A stretch of 19,205 nucleotides of DNA, from the NCBI GenBank assembly GCA_007123695.1, contig SLGN01000462.1, forward strand, positions 1-19,205, written 5' to 3'. Shown in pieces: positions 7,899 to 16,984 of the stretch. The DNA comes from Verrucomicrobiales bacterium (lineage in GTDB: Bacteria > Verrucomicrobiota > Verrucomicrobiia > Verrucomicrobiales > DEV007). The notes beneath the pieces are model-generated. The model saw nothing but the letters and a program-made list of their open reading frames with translations, made no database searches and was not told the origin of the DNA. Made by a program: the position numbers and the translations under genes. Each line of letters opens with the position of its first letter. Within the stretch, counting starts at the first letter, position 1.

Positions 7899-10800
7899 AT
7901 GCTTTTCCTCAACACCATCCTCCTCCTCGGCGCGCTCGGGATCTCCATCCCGATCCTGATCCATCTGCTGAACCGGCGCTCCAGCCGGGTCGTGGACTGG
8001 GGGGCGATGAACTTCCTGCTCGAATCCCTCGCCATCCGCAACCGGCGCATCCAGTTGGAGGAAGCCCTCCTCATGGCGACGCGCTGCCTCCTCGTCGGTC
8101 TGCTCGCGCTGGCCCTGGCGCGCCCCTTCATCCCGCCGGGCTCGACCATCCCCTGGCTCGTCGTGCTGCCCCTGCTGCTGCTCGCCGTGGTCGGCCTCGG
8201 CGTGTCCGTGGTGCTGCACGACGAACCGGTCTGGCGCCGCCGCCTCGCCGTCGCCTCGGCCCTGGTGCTGCTCGCCTGCGCCGCCCTCGTCGTCTTCGAA
8301 AAATACCTGAACTTCTCCCGCTTCTCCCCGGGGGCGAGGCTCGATGTGGCCCTGATCATCGACGCCTCCACCTCGATGGGCATCTCGGTCGACGGCACCA
8401 CGAACTTCGAGCGCGCCGTGGACGAGGCCCGCACCCTCGTCAAGCGCGCCCCGCGCGGCCACTCTTTCAGCATCATCGTGGGCGGTCCCGCCCCCGCCGC
8501 CGCGATCCTCGATCCCACCACCGACCGCGCCGCCCTCGACGCCGCCCTCGCCGACCTCGTGCCCCTCGACGGCTCGATGAACGCCTACCAGGCCATCTCG
8601 CTGGCCGCCCTGAGCCTCGCGCGCGGGGCGAACCCGGCCAAGCAGATCGTGGTGCTCACCGACGAGCAGAACGTCGGCTGGGAAATCGGCCAGAGCGGCC
8701 GCTGGAACTTCCTCCGCGACACCTTCCGCAACCTTTCCTCCGAGCCGCAGATCATGCTGCGCCGCATGCCCATGCCCGACTCGATCCGCAACGTCGCGGT
8801 GACGGGGCTGCGCCTGTCGCGCGACATCGTCGGGGTCGACCGCCCCGTCGCCGTGACCGCGACGGTGGCCAACACCGGGAACGAGGCCGTGACTCCCGCG
8901 GGCCTCGTCCTGCGCGTCGACGACGGGCGCGAATACCGCGACGCCTCCCTCGGCCAGCTGCGGCCCGGCGAGGAGCAGGCGGTGACCTTCTACCACCAGT
9001 TCTCCGAGCCCGGCTCGCACTCCCTCGCCGCCACCCTCGAGGTCGAGGACGACATCGAGAGCGACAACACCGCGGTCGCGGCGCTGAATGTCGCCAGCGA
9101 GCTGAAGGTGCTGATCGTCGAGAGCCGCCCCTCGGCCCGCGCCCTCGACCGCTCCGCCGCCTTCGCCGCCGTGGCCCTCGCCCCCTCGGCCCTGACCCTC
9201 GACCCCACCCTCGAGCCGAACCTCTACGGTGCCGGCGACATCGAGGACGAGGAATTCGGCTACGACCACGATTTCGAATACGACCCCACCCTCGACCCCA
9301 TCCGCTTTCTCGTCGATCCGCAGGTCGTCGACCTGCCCGAACTCGGGTCCATGGCCGACTTCTCCCTCTACGACACCGTCATCCTCGCCGACGTGCCCCG
9401 GCTCAGCTCCGCCGTCGCCGGAGCCCTCGCCCGCTACGTCGAGGAGGGCGGCGGTCTCCTTGTCGCCGCCGGGATGCGCGCGCAGGACGCCTTCTACAAC
9501 GACTGGACCACCGCCGCCGGCGAGCCCTTCCTGCCCGCCGCCCTCGGCGCGCCCGTGGTCGCCTCGGCGGAGGGCGAAGACGGCCGCGTCCGGACCTTCG
9601 CCCCGTCCCTGCAGACCCTCTCGCATCCCGCTCTCGCGAGGGTGGCCGATCCGGGCCGCAGCGACTTCGCCGCCACCGTCATCAACGCCTACCGCCCCCA
9701 GACCATCCCCGAAGCCCTCGCCGCCGAGGCCACCGTCGGGGCCCGGCTCAACAACGGCGAGGTCCTCCTCAGTTCGCGGCGGCTCGGCCGGGGACAGGTG
9801 ATCCTGCTGGGCATCCCGCTGGACCTTTCCGGCGGCACCCTCGTCACCCGCCAGGCCTTTCTGCCCTTCCTCCACGAACTCGTCTACCACCTCGCCGATC
9901 CCGCCGCCTACCAACTGAACCTCGAGCCGGGCTGGGAGGTCAGCCTCGGTCTCGCGGGGCGCCGCCGACGAGCCCTCGGCGAGGGGCTCGTGGCCCGCTA
10001 CTACGCGAGCCACGACGCGACCGAGCCCGTCCACGAGCGCCACGATCCCGGCATCCAGTTCCTCTGGTCCGGCGGCAGCCCCGCCCCCGGCGTCCCGCCC
10101 GAAGGCTTCCGCGTCGAGTGGACCGGAAAGATCCAACTGCCCGAAAACCGTCGCCTCGTCTTCCAGGCCGAGACCGACGGCAGCCTCGAGATCTCGATCA
10201 ACGAAAAGCCCGTCGTGACCTTCGACGCCAACACCAAGGAGCGCCGCTATTCGGAGAAATACGAGGCGGGCCGGTGGCTCGACTTCCGCGCCGTCTACCG
10301 CAGGGGTTCCGGCGAGGCGCGGGCCATCCTCCGATGGGAAGGCGAGAAGATGGCCTCGCAGATCATCCCGCCGACGCGCTTCCGCACTTTTTCGGGCGAG
10401 GCCGAGGATACCGGGCGCGCCAGCGGTCTGGGCAGCTTCCCCGTGGCCGGGCCCGACGGGCGTCCCCGCGTCGCCTCGCTCAGCTCCGGCGAAGGAGGGT
10501 CGGTGCTGAAGCTCCAGGGACAGATCTCCTCGGGCCTCTACCGGCTCGCCGTACCCGACGAGCAGGCCGCCTTCTTCGCCGACTTCCTGCGCCCCGGGTC
10601 GCGCGAGATCCCCTTCACCGTGAAGCGCGACCCCGCCGAGAGCCGTCTCGTCCGTCTCGGCGAGGCCGACTACGCCTTCCTCGCCAACTTCGTCACCGTG
10701 GCCAAGCCCCAGACCCTCGAGGAGCTCGTCGGCTTCCTCAACGGCAACCAGTTCGGGCAGGAACTCTGGAAGTACCTCGCCCTCGGCGCCTTCGTCTTCC

Positions 10801-10937
10801 TCCTGCTCGAGATCGTCCTCTCCCGCTGGATCGCCCGCAGCCGCCGCATGGGCGAGGAGATCAAAATCCAGTTCGAATCCAAAGACGCCCCCACCAACGC
10901 CTTCCGCGAGCAACTCGCCAGATTCGGCAAGGCGTAG
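7899..10937 (+). CDS. BatA-like membrane VWA protein with PA14-like domain
   Basis: This protein has 1012 aa. I chose the ATG at 7899 because it starts the classic BatA N-terminus (MLFLNTILLLGALGISIPIL, then IHLLNRR); an earlier TTG at 7866 would translate the heptamer repeat. Membrane segments lie near residues 4-22, 62-77, 84-104 and 117-132. A VWA domain follows with ALIIDASTSMG (DxSxS at 155-159) and VVLTDEQN near 251-258. Residues 297-397 look like a CARDB-type Ig-like domain, and 401-669 like the amidotransferase-like fold of this family. At 693-829 there is a PA14-like module: GEGLVARYY, RHDPGIQFLWSGGSPAPGVP, FRVEWTGKI, then RAILRWEG. A final membrane helix is near 957-977, followed by a basic tail. 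Most of the chain is probably extracytoplasmic, but helix count and topology are inferred. The PA14-like module suggests glycan binding. The next gene starts 1 nt after the stop. Confidence 0.92.
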   Translation: MLFLNTILLLGALGISIPILIHLLNRRSSRVVDWGAMNFLLESLAIRNRRIQLEEALLMATRCLLVGLLALALARPFIPPGSTIPWLVVLPLLLLAVVGLGVSVVLHDEPVWRRRLAVASALVLLACAALVVFEKYLNFSRFSPGARLDVALIIDASTSMGISVDGTTNFERAVDEARTLVKRAPRGHSFSIIVGGPAPAAAILDPTTDRAALDAALADLVPLDGSMNAYQAISLAALSLARGANPAKQIVVLTDEQNVGWEIGQSGRWNFLRDTFRNLSSEPQIMLRRMPMPDSIRNVAVTGLRLSRDIVGVDRPVAVTATVANTGNEAVTPAGLVLRVDDGREYRDASLGQLRPGEEQAVTFYHQFSEPGSHSLAATLEVEDDIESDNTAVAALNVASELKVLIVESRPSARALDRSAAFAAVALAPSALTLDPTLEPNLYGAGDIEDEEFGYDHDFEYDPTLDPIRFLVDPQVVDLPELGSMADFSLYDTVILADVPRLSSAVAGALARYVEEGGGLLVAAGMRAQDAFYNDWTTAAGEPFLPAALGAPVVASAEGEDGRVRTFAPSLQTLSHPALARVADPGRSDFAATVINAYRPQTIPEALAAEATVGARLNNGEVLLSSRRLGRGQVILLGIPLDLSGGTLVTRQAFLPFLHELVYHLADPAAYQLNLEPGWEVSLGLAGRRRRALGEGLVARYYASHDATEPVHERHDPGIQFLWSGGSPAPGVPPEGFRVEWTGKIQLPENRRLVFQAETDGSLEISINEKPVVTFDANTKERRYSEKYEAGRWLDFRAVYRRGSGEARAILRWEGEKMASQIIPPTRFRTFSGEAEDTGRASGLGSFPVAGPDGRPRVASLSSGEGGSVLKLQGQISSGLYRLAVPDEQAAFFADFLRPGSREIPFTVKRDPAESRLVRLGEADYAFLANFVTVAKPQTLEELVGFLNGNQFGQELWKYLALGAFVFLLLEIVLSRWIARSRRMGEEIKIQFESKDAPTNAFREQLARFGKA

Positions 10938-10938
10938 A

Positions 10939-13900
10939 ATGAACACCGACGACTTCAGCCGCAGCGACCTCCTCGACGCCCTCGGTCCCTACCTCTCCGG
11001 GCCGGGCGCGCTGCTCTGCGCCCTGCTCTGGCTCGGCACGGTGAAGCTCCGCAGCCGCTACCCCGGCGCCTCCGTCGGCCTTTCCCTGCTCGGCTTCGTC
11101 CTCGCGGCGGGCGCGAGCTGGCTCGGGCTGCAGTTTCTCGGGTCCTTCTTCGCCCTCGCCACGTCCTGGCCCCTCGCCGCCATCGCCCTCGTCGCCGCTG
11201 CCTCCGCCGAGGCCATCGTCTGGATCTACGGCTTCGAGAAAAGCCTCGTCACCCCGGCCCGCGGCCGCCTCCTGCTCGCCCTGCGCCTCGCCGCCCTCGT
11301 CGTCCTCCTGGTCATCCTCGCCCAGCCGGTGCGCTCCTTCATCGAAGAGCGCGAGATCTCCCGCGAGGTCGCCATCCTCGTCGACGACTCCGACTCCATG
11401 GGCATCTCCGACCTGCGCCTCTCCCCCTCGCAGCAGCTCGACCGCGCCGCCCTCCTCGGCGTGCCGGGCCTGGAGAAACGCCCCGCCCTCGCGCCCGTCG
11501 GACGCACCGTCGCCGCCCTCGACGCCGCCTTCGGCGAAGAACTCGGCGCCCTCCGCTCGGCCCCCAACGCCGCCGCCGCCCTCGAAAGCCGCGCCGCCCG
11601 TCTCCGCGAGCGATTCGACGAACTCGGGGCCGAGGCCGAATCCGTCGCCGCCGCCCTTTCCGCCGTCAAGGCCGCTCCCTTGCCCGGCGAGGTCAGCGGT
11701 CGCCTCGACGACTACCTCAAGCGCGTCGGCGACGGGCTCGGGCGCATCCTTCCCCTCGCCGCGGCCGCCCTCGGGACCGGCGACGCCGACGAGCTCGCCA
11801 AGCAGCTCGAGACCGCCCGCGCCGAACTTCGTCCCATCCTCGAGACCCTGCCCGCCACCCTCGCCAAGGCCGACGAGGTCTTTTTCCAAAACCTCGACGC
11901 GCCCACCCCCCGCGCCGTCGAGGAAGCCGCCGCCACCCCCCGCCGCGAACTCGCCCGGCGCGCCCTCTCCGCGCCCCTGACCGCCGCCGCCGGGACCGCC
12001 GACAGCCCGACCCAACAGGGTCAAGCCGACGGCCCAACCCTCTTGGACCGGCTCAAGGACCGCTACAACCTGCGCTACTACCGCTTCGCCCGCGACGTCG
12101 TCCAGGTCTCCGACCCCCTCGCCGACACCGAGGATGCCGACGCCCCCATCGGCAGCCGCCCCGCCCACGCCCAGACCGACCTCACCGGCGCCCTCGAGCA
12201 CATCCTCGACAACACCTCGCCCGAATCCCTCGCCGGCGTCCTGCTGCTCGGCGACGGACGCCACAACGGCCCCGTCCTGCCCGAGGACAGCCTGCGCCAG
12301 CTCGCCGTGCGCAACAGCCCCCTTTCCGCCGTGCCCATCGGCGCCGAACTCGGGCCCGTCGACATCTCCCTGCTCTCGCTCAAGGCGCCCGAGTCCATCT
12401 ACCTCGACGACCGCGTCGTCGTCGTCGCCACCGCCAAGCTCGACGGCTTCCTCGGCGAAACCGTCGAGGCCGAGCTGCTCGCCGGCGACGAAGTCGTCGA
12501 CACCGTCCCCATCGAGGTCGCCGACGTCAGCTACCGCACCGAGGTCACCTTTTCGCACAAGCCCGAGAGCAAGGGCATCCACGACTACCGCGTGCGGCTC
12601 AAGCCCGATCCCCGCGAAGTCTTCGAGGAAAACAACGTCTGGGACTTCAAGGTCGCCGTCACCGACGACCGCACCAACGTCCTGCTCGTCGACGGCTTTC
12701 CCCGCTGGGAGTTCCGCTACCTCCGCAACCTCTTCTACGGCCGCGACAAGTCCGTCCACCTCCAATACGTCCTGCTCAACCCCGACACCATCCACCGCGG
12801 GCGGGATCCCGTCACCGCCTACGCCAGCGCCTCGCGCCCCTTCGGCCAGGCCGAGGCCACCCATCTGCCCCAGCTCGCCTCCGAATGGCAGCGCTTCGAC
12901 GTCATCATCCTCGGCGACATCCCGCCCGACGCCATCGGCGAGCGCGACTGGGCCGCCATCGGCGAGGCCGTGACCAAGCGCGGCGCCCTGCTCGTCTGCG
13001 TCGCCGGACCCCGCCACATGCCCCACGGCCACGACGCCCGCGTGCTGCGCGACCTTCTCCCCGTCGCCTACGAGCCCGGCGGCTCGACCCGCCTCGACAC
13101 CCCCGAAGACGCCTACCGCATCCGATTGAGCTCCGCCGGGCAGCAGCATCCCGTCACCTCGCAGTCCACCAGCCGCACCCTCAACGAGGAAATCTGGTCG
13201 GGCTTTCCCCCGATGCGCTGGCGCTACGCCGGGGCCACCCTCAAGGACAGCGCCGAGGTCCTCGCCTACGCCCAGCCCGTCGGCGGCGCCCCGTCCGCCG
13301 CCTCCTTCGTCCCCGACGGATCCCCCGGCTCGGTCGAGGCCGCCATCCAGCAGCTCGCCAACCAGAAGAGCGTCGAGGCCGAAAACGCCCTCGTCTCCAC
13401 CATCCGCGCCGGGCTCGGCAAGGTGCTGCTGCTCCACTTCGACCAGACCTGGCGCTTCCGCTACGGCGTCGGCGACACCCACCACCACCGCTTCTGGGGG
13501 CAGATCACCCGATGGGGCGCCGGACCCAACCTGCGGTCGGGCAACGAGTTCGTCCGCCTCGGCACCGACCGGCTCAGCTACACCCCCGACGACACCGTCG
13601 ACGTCGTCGCCAAGGTCCTCGACCCCGACCGCCGTCCCGTCGCCGACTCCACCGTCGAGGTCGAGGTGTGGAAAGACGGCCAGCGTCTCCGCCGCCAGCG
13701 GCTCGCCTACCGCAGAGACTCCACCGGCCTCTACGAGACCACCCTCGGAGGTCTCGGCGAAGAGGGCGAATACCGGCTCAAGCTCGTCGGCGGCGACATC
13801 GACAAAGGTCTCGCCGCCGTGCCCGACGGCCCCCGCGAGATCGAGACCGAGCTGCTCGTGGTGACGACGCGCAACCCCGTCGAGCTCGCCGAGCTCACCG

Positions 13901-14118
13901 CCGACCGCGACTTCCTCGCCCGCGCCGCCAACCTCACCGGCGGCCGCCTCGCCGAGCTCGACGACCTCGCCAGCCTCGTCGACGCCTTCGGCGCGCCCAA
14001 GGAAGTGCTGAAGGAGCGCCGCAACATCACCCTGTGGGACAAATGGCCCCTCCTCCTCCTCTTCCTCGCCCTGCTCACGACCGAGTGGGTCGCCCGCCGC
14101 CGCGGAGGGCTGGTTTGA
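10939..14118 (+). CDS. Large membrane VWA protein with glutamine amidotransferase-like region
   Basis: This 1059-aa protein is of the kind often encoded last in planctomycete and verrucomicrobial MoxR operons. Hydrophobic segments lie near residues 22-34, 45-65, 70-96 and 110-128. VWA strand 1, [15 protein letters not shown], carries the DxSxS pattern at 149-153. The rest of the VWA domain appears only after about 200 residues ([13 protein letters not shown] near 371, then [15 protein letters not shown] near 431). The intervening stretch is Ala-rich, highly charged and probably helical. Ig-like sequence follows to about 575. An amidotransferase-like region then begins at [21 protein letters not shown] (579-599) and includes [12 protein letters not shown] and [19 protein letters not shown]-terminal helix lies at 1036-1047 with a basic end. 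Catalytic amidotransferase activity is not expected in this family. The ATG sits 1 nt after the previous TAG with AAGG 6 nt upstream, so translation is probably coupled. Confidence 0.9.
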   Translation: MNTDDFSRSDLLDALGPYLSGPGALLCALLWLGTVKLRSRYPGASVGLSLLGFVLAAGASWLGLQFLGSFFALATSWPLAAIALVAAASAEAIVWIYGFEKSLVTPARGRLLLALRLAALVVLLVILAQPVRSFIEEREISREVAILVDDSDSMGISDLRLSPSQQLDRAALLGVPGLEKRPALAPVGRTVAALDAAFGEELGALRSAPNAAAALESRAARLRERFDELGAEAESVAAALSAVKAAPLPGEVSGRLDDYLKRVGDGLGRILPLAAAALGTGDADELAKQLETARAELRPILETLPATLAKADEVFFQNLDAPTPRAVEEAAATPRRELARRALSAPLTAAAGTADSPTQQGQADGPTLLDRLKDRYNLRYYRFARDVVQVSDPLADTEDADAPIGSRPAHAQTDLTGALEHILDNTSPESLAGVLLLGDGRHNGPVLPEDSLRQLAVRNSPLSAVPIGAELGPVDISLLSLKAPESIYLDDRVVVVATAKLDGFLGETVEAELLAGDEVVDTVPIEVADVSYRTEVTFSHKPESKGIHDYRVRLKPDPREVFEENNVWDFKVAVTDDRTNVLLVDGFPRWEFRYLRNLFYGRDKSVHLQYVLLNPDTIHRGRDPVTAYASASRPFGQAEATHLPQLASEWQRFDVIILGDIPPDAIGERDWAAIGEAVTKRGALLVCVAGPRHMPHGHDARVLRDLLPVAYEPGGSTRLDTPEDAYRIRLSSAGQQHPVTSQSTSRTLNEEIWSGFPPMRWRYAGATLKDSAEVLAYAQPVGGAPSAASFVPDGSPGSVEAAIQQLANQKSVEAENALVSTIRAGLGKVLLLHFDQTWRFRYGVGDTHHHRFWGQITRWGAGPNLRSGNEFVRLGTDRLSYTPDDTVDVVAKVLDPDRRPVADSTVEVEVWKDGQRLRRQRLAYRRDSTGLYETTLGGLGEEGEYRLKLVGGDIDKGLAAVPDGPREIETELLVVTTRNPVELAELTADRDFLARAANLTGGRLAELDDLASLVDAFGAPKEVLKERRNITLWDKWPLLLLFLALLTTEWVARRRGGLV

Positions 14119-14332
14119 GAGCGGAGCGGAGCCATGGTGCGGAGCCTTCGGGAAACCCCTGCGATGCCGGGTGACATCCCCGTGCGATGTCGGCCGTCGG
14201 ACGGAGCTTGACTCCGCCTGCATCCGCACGCAACTTCCCGTTCGTTCCGAGAATGGCGTTCGCGCTACCTCGTCGTTCCCTCCCGCGTGCCCCCGATGCG
14301 TGGGAAGCTACCCGTACCGAAATCCTTCCACC
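14119..14332. other. Intergenic region with two short hairpins
   Basis: This 214-nt gap between the VWA gene and the exported cyclophilin gene holds two inverted repeats: GACATC/GATGTC at 14173-14191 with a 7-nt loop, and CGGAG-CTTGA-CTCCG at 14202-14216. Neither is followed by a T-tract, so they are weak terminator candidates. The GCGGAGC motif recurs several times at 14121-14151. An in-frame ATG at 14171 would extend the cyclophilin by 54 residues but would destroy its signal peptide, so I treat the region as untranslated. The promoter for the cyclophilin pair is probably here, but none was clear enough to place. Confidence 0.5.
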
Positions 14333-14941
14333 ATGAATCCGACCCTTGCCGCCACCCTCGCCGCCGTCCTGCTTTGCACCGCCCCCGGCGCATTCGCCGG
14401 GCCGAAGGTTCTCCTCAAGACGAACCTCGGCGACATCACCATCCAGCTCAACGATGAAAAGGCGCCCGAGTCTGTGCGGAACTTCCTATCTTACGTGGAG
14501 GAGGGCTTCTACGACAACACCGTCTTCCACCGCGTCATCAAGGGCTTCATGGTCCAAGGCGGCGGGTTCGCGCTAAAGGGCGACGGCTCGATCGAGCAGA
14601 AGCCGACCAAGGCCCCCATCCAGAACGAAGCCAAGAACGGTCTCGCCAACAAGCGCGGCACCGTCGCGATGGCCCGCACCGGGGACCCGCATAGCGCCAC
14701 CGCGCAGTTCTTCATCAACCATTCCGACAACGCCAACCTCGACCACCCGTCCTTCGACGGCTGGGGCTACGCGGTCTTCGGCGAAGTCTCCGCCGGACTC
14801 GACGTGCTCGACAAGATCGCGAACGTGCCCACGGGCGCGAAGGCGCTGAAGGCCCGCGTCGGCGACGAGGTCCGCGAGGCCGAGATGGAGGACGTGCCGG
14901 TGGAGCCCGTCGTGATCCAGTCCGCGAAAGTGGTTCCTTGA
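14333..14941 (+). CDS. Exported cyclophilin-type peptidyl-prolyl cis-trans isomerase
   Basis: This 202-aa prolyl isomerase catalyses cis-trans isomerisation of Xaa-Pro bonds in exported proteins. The ATG at 14333 gives a type I signal peptide, residues 1-22, cut after AFA before GPKV. The cyclophilin core follows: [14 protein letters not shown], then [15 protein letters not shown] with the catalytic Arg at 67 and active-site Phe72, Met73 and Gln75, then [16 protein letters not shown] and GYAVFGEV. The tryptophan that aids cyclosporin binding in eukaryotic cyclophilins is absent; this segment looks like the periplasmic PpiA type of proteobacteria. Length and ending (VEPVVIQSA) are normal. It is followed after 29 nt by a second, quite different cyclophilin gene, and the two may be co-transcribed. 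Confidence 0.95.
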   Translation: MNPTLAATLAAVLLCTAPGAFAGPKVLLKTNLGDITIQLNDEKAPESVRNFLSYVEEGFYDNTVFHRVIKGFMVQGGGFALKGDGSIEQKPTKAPIQNEAKNGLANKRGTVAMARTGDPHSATAQFFINHSDNANLDHPSFDGWGYAVFGEVSAGLDVLDKIANVPTGAKALKARVGDEVREAEMEDVPVEPVVIQSAKVVP

Positions 14942-14970
14942 CTGAAGGGTTTGAGATATTTTGATTTGAT

Positions 14971-15480
14971 ATGAGTGAAAACACCACCGAGCTGCCGCGG
15001 GTCTTTTTCGACATGACCGCTGGTGGCGAGCCGCTGGGCCGGATTGTGATCGAACTGCGTTCCGACGTGGTTCCCAAGACGGCGGAGAACTTCCGTGCGC
15101 TGTGCACGGGGGAGAAGGGGATCAGCTACAAGGGCAGCCCGTTCCACCGGGTCATCCCCGACTTCATGTGCCAGGGCGGCGACATCACCCGGGGCGACGG
15201 CACCGGAGGCCAGTCGATCTACGGGCGCCGCTTCGACGACGAGAATTTCACCCTGAAGCACACCGAGCCGGGCATGCTCAGCATGGCGAACGCCGGGCGC
15301 AACACGAACGGCTCGCAGTTCTTCATCACCACGGCGGTGACGGATTGGCTCGACGGCGCCCATGTCGTCTTCGGGAAGGTCGTCGAGGGGATGGACGTGG
15401 TCCGCACCATCGAAGGCCTCGGCAGCCGCAGCGGGCGGACGTCGAAGGACGTCCGTGTCGCCGACTGCGGGCAACTCTGA
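14971..15480 (+). CDS. Cytosolic eukaryotic-type cyclophilin A-like peptidyl-prolyl isomerase
   Basis: This 169-aa cyclophilin has no signal peptide and no membrane segment, so it should be cytosolic. It resembles eukaryotic cyclophilin A more than typical bacterial PpiB. It carries [31 protein letters not shown], the extended loop after it, [34 protein letters not shown] and [12 protein letters not shown], and ends with ADCGQL. With human CypA numbering plus 5, every classical active-site or cyclosporin-contact residue is present: R60, F65, M66, Q68, G77, A106, N107, A108, Q116, F118, W126, L127 and H131. It lies 29 nt after the exported cyclophilin, the gap is AT-rich, and no Shine-Dalgarno sequence is seen. 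A TTGACT at 14938-14943 could be a -35 box for its own promoter, but no good -10 matches it. A strong hairpin follows the stop. Confidence 0.96.
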   Translation: MSENTTELPRVFFDMTAGGEPLGRIVIELRSDVVPKTAENFRALCTGEKGISYKGSPFHRVIPDFMCQGGDITRGDGTGGQSIYGRRFDDENFTLKHTEPGMLSMANAGRNTNGSQFFITTAVTDWLDGAHVVFGKVVEGMDVVRTIEGLGSRSGRTSKDVRVADCGQL

Positions 15481-15504
15481 GCGGCACGCCGCGAAACCCA
15501 CTTT

Positions 15505-15542
15505 CGGCCGCCTCCGGATTTCACTCCGCTGGCGGCCGTTTT
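15505..15542 (+). terminator. Rho-independent terminator after the cyclophilin pair
   Basis: The stem CGGCCGCC (15505-15512) pairs perfectly with GGCGGCCG (15531-15538). Inside it, CGGA (15515-15518) pairs with TCCG (15525-15528) around a 6-nt loop. TTTT follows at 15539-15542 (TTTTG). The start codon of the next gene is only 5 nt further on. A smaller inverted repeat, GCGGC-AC-GCCGC, lies at 15481-15492. Confidence 0.75.
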
Positions 15543-15547
15543 GCGAC

Positions 15548-16984
15548 ATGGGACGTGTCCTCGACGCCGTCGTTGTCGGATCGGGGCCGAACGGTCTCGC
15601 CGCCGCCGCCCTGCTGGCGAAGCGGGGTTGCTCCGTTCTCGTCGTGGAAGGGGCCGAACGTCCCGGCGGCGGGGCACGCACGTCGGAACTGACCCTGCCG
15701 GGCTTCCGGCACGACGTCTGTTCGGCGGTGCATCCCATGGGCGCGGCGTCGCCGACGTTCCGCGAACTCGGTCTGGAGAACCTCGGACTGCGCTGGATCC
15801 ATCCGCCGAAGCCGCTCGCCCATCCTCTCGACGACGGTCGCGCGGCGGTGCTGGCCCGCTCGGTGGAGGAAACCGCATCCGCCTTCGACGCCGCTTCGGA
15901 ACGGGCCTACCGCCGCCTCTTCGGTCCGCTCGCGGCACGGTTCGATGAGCTGCTCGAGTTCCTCCTCGCCCCGCCGCAGTTGCCGCGCCGCCCGCTTCTC
16001 GCCCTGTCCTTCGGTCTCCGCGCGCTGCCTTCGTCGCTGGCGGCGGCGCGGTCGTGGTTTTCGGACGAAGGGGCCAGGGCGCTGCTGGCGGGAAACGCGG
16101 CGCATTCGGTCCTGCCTCTCGACGCGCCCCTCTCGACCAATGCCATCGGCCTGGTCCTGATGCTGGCCGGGCACGCCAAGGGATGGCCCGTGGCCGAGGG
16201 CGGCTCCGAGCGCATCGTCGACGCCCTGATTTCCTCGCTGCGCTCGCACGGCGGCGAGGTGGAGTGCGGACGCTGGGTCCGCAGGCTCGAGGATCTGCCT
16301 CCGGCGCGCACCTATCTTTTCGACACCAGTCCCGGAGCGCTCGCGAGGATCGCGGGAGGGCAACTTCCCGCCGCCTTTTCGCGCCGTCTTTCCCGCTACC
16401 GGCACGGCCCCGGCGTCTTCAAGATCGACTACGCCCTCTCCGGTCCGGTGCCGTGGACGGCCACGGCCTGCCGCGATGCGGGCACGGTGCATGTCGGAGG
16501 CGGACTCGACGAAATCGCGCGCGCCGAGCGCGAGGTCGCGCAGGGCCGACATCCCCGGCGCCCCTTCGTGCTCTGCGCCCAGCCCAGCCTCTTCGATCCC
16601 TCGCGGGCGCCCGCCGGAGCGCACACTTTTTGGGCCTACTGCCACGTTCCGGCCGGTTCGAGGCGCGATATGACCGAGGCCGTCGAGTCGCAGATCGAGC
16701 GTTTCGCCCCCGGTTTCCGCGACCTCGTCCTCGGACGCCACCGCATCGATTGCGCCGACTACGAGCGCTACAACCCGAACCTCGTCGGCGGCGACATCGT
16801 CGGCGGTTCGGCCGATTGGCGGCAGCTCCTGACCCGGCCCACCACATGCCGCAGGCCGCACACCACCCCGAATCCATCGATCTTCCTCTGCTCCTCCTCG
16901 ACGCCCCCGGGCGGCGGCGTCCACGGGATGTGCGGCTACTGGGCGGCCGCAGAGGCCACGAAACGGATTCGGGGGGAGGGCTGA
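15548..16984 (+). CDS. NAD(P)/FAD-dependent oxidoreductase, phytoene desaturase-like
   Basis: This 478-aa flavoprotein is of the phytoene desaturase/carotenoid isomerase-like amine oxidase superfamily. The N-terminal Rossmann dinucleotide site is VVVGSGPNGLAAAALLA (GxGxxG at 11-16), with a ribose-binding Glu at about 34 and the following GGGARTSELTLPGFRHDVCSAVHPM. The C-terminal FAD-contact block PPGGGVHGMCGYWAA confirms an intact full-length protein. The substrate cannot be read from sequence; relatives act on polyprenoid chains or are uncharacterised. The ATG at 15548 sits directly before the Rossmann strand, while the frame upstream passes through the terminator and the cyclophilin gene. 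No Shine-Dalgarno sequence is present and the leader is only a few bases past the terminator, so transcription may be leaderless or depend on read-through. The next gene, another FAD enzyme, is 187 nt downstream on the same strand. Confidence 0.92.
   Translation: MGRVLDAVVVGSGPNGLAAAALLAKRGCSVLVVEGAERPGGGARTSELTLPGFRHDVCSAVHPMGAASPTFRELGLENLGLRWIHPPKPLAHPLDDGRAAVLARSVEETASAFDAASERAYRRLFGPLAARFDELLEFLLAPPQLPRRPLLALSFGLRALPSSLAAARSWFSDEGARALLAGNAAHSVLPLDAPLSTNAIGLVLMLAGHAKGWPVAEGGSERIVDALISSLRSHGGEVECGRWVRRLEDLPPARTYLFDTSPGALARIAGGQLPAAFSRRLSRYRHGPGVFKIDYALSGPVPWTATACRDAGTVHVGGGLDEIARAEREVAQGRHPRRPFVLCAQPSLFDPSRAPAGAHTFWAYCHVPAGSRRDMTEAVESQIERFAPGFRDLVLGRHRIDCADYERYNPNLVGGDIVGGSADWRQLLTRPTTCRRPHTTPNPSIFLCSSSTPPGGGVHGMCGYWAAAEATKRIRGEG

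Noticed and set aside
10861..14229. A 1122-codon minus-strand open frame opposite the large VWA gene
   Set aside because: It is low-complexity Gly/Glu/Ala/Val sequence mirroring the coding strand and shows no recognisable motif. The plus-strand VWA protein is convincing. The same applies to the minus-strand frame at 7881-10946.
14171..14332. Start of the exported cyclophilin at 14171
   Set aside because: It would add 54 residues without domain character before a textbook signal peptide, and would read through the intergenic hairpins.
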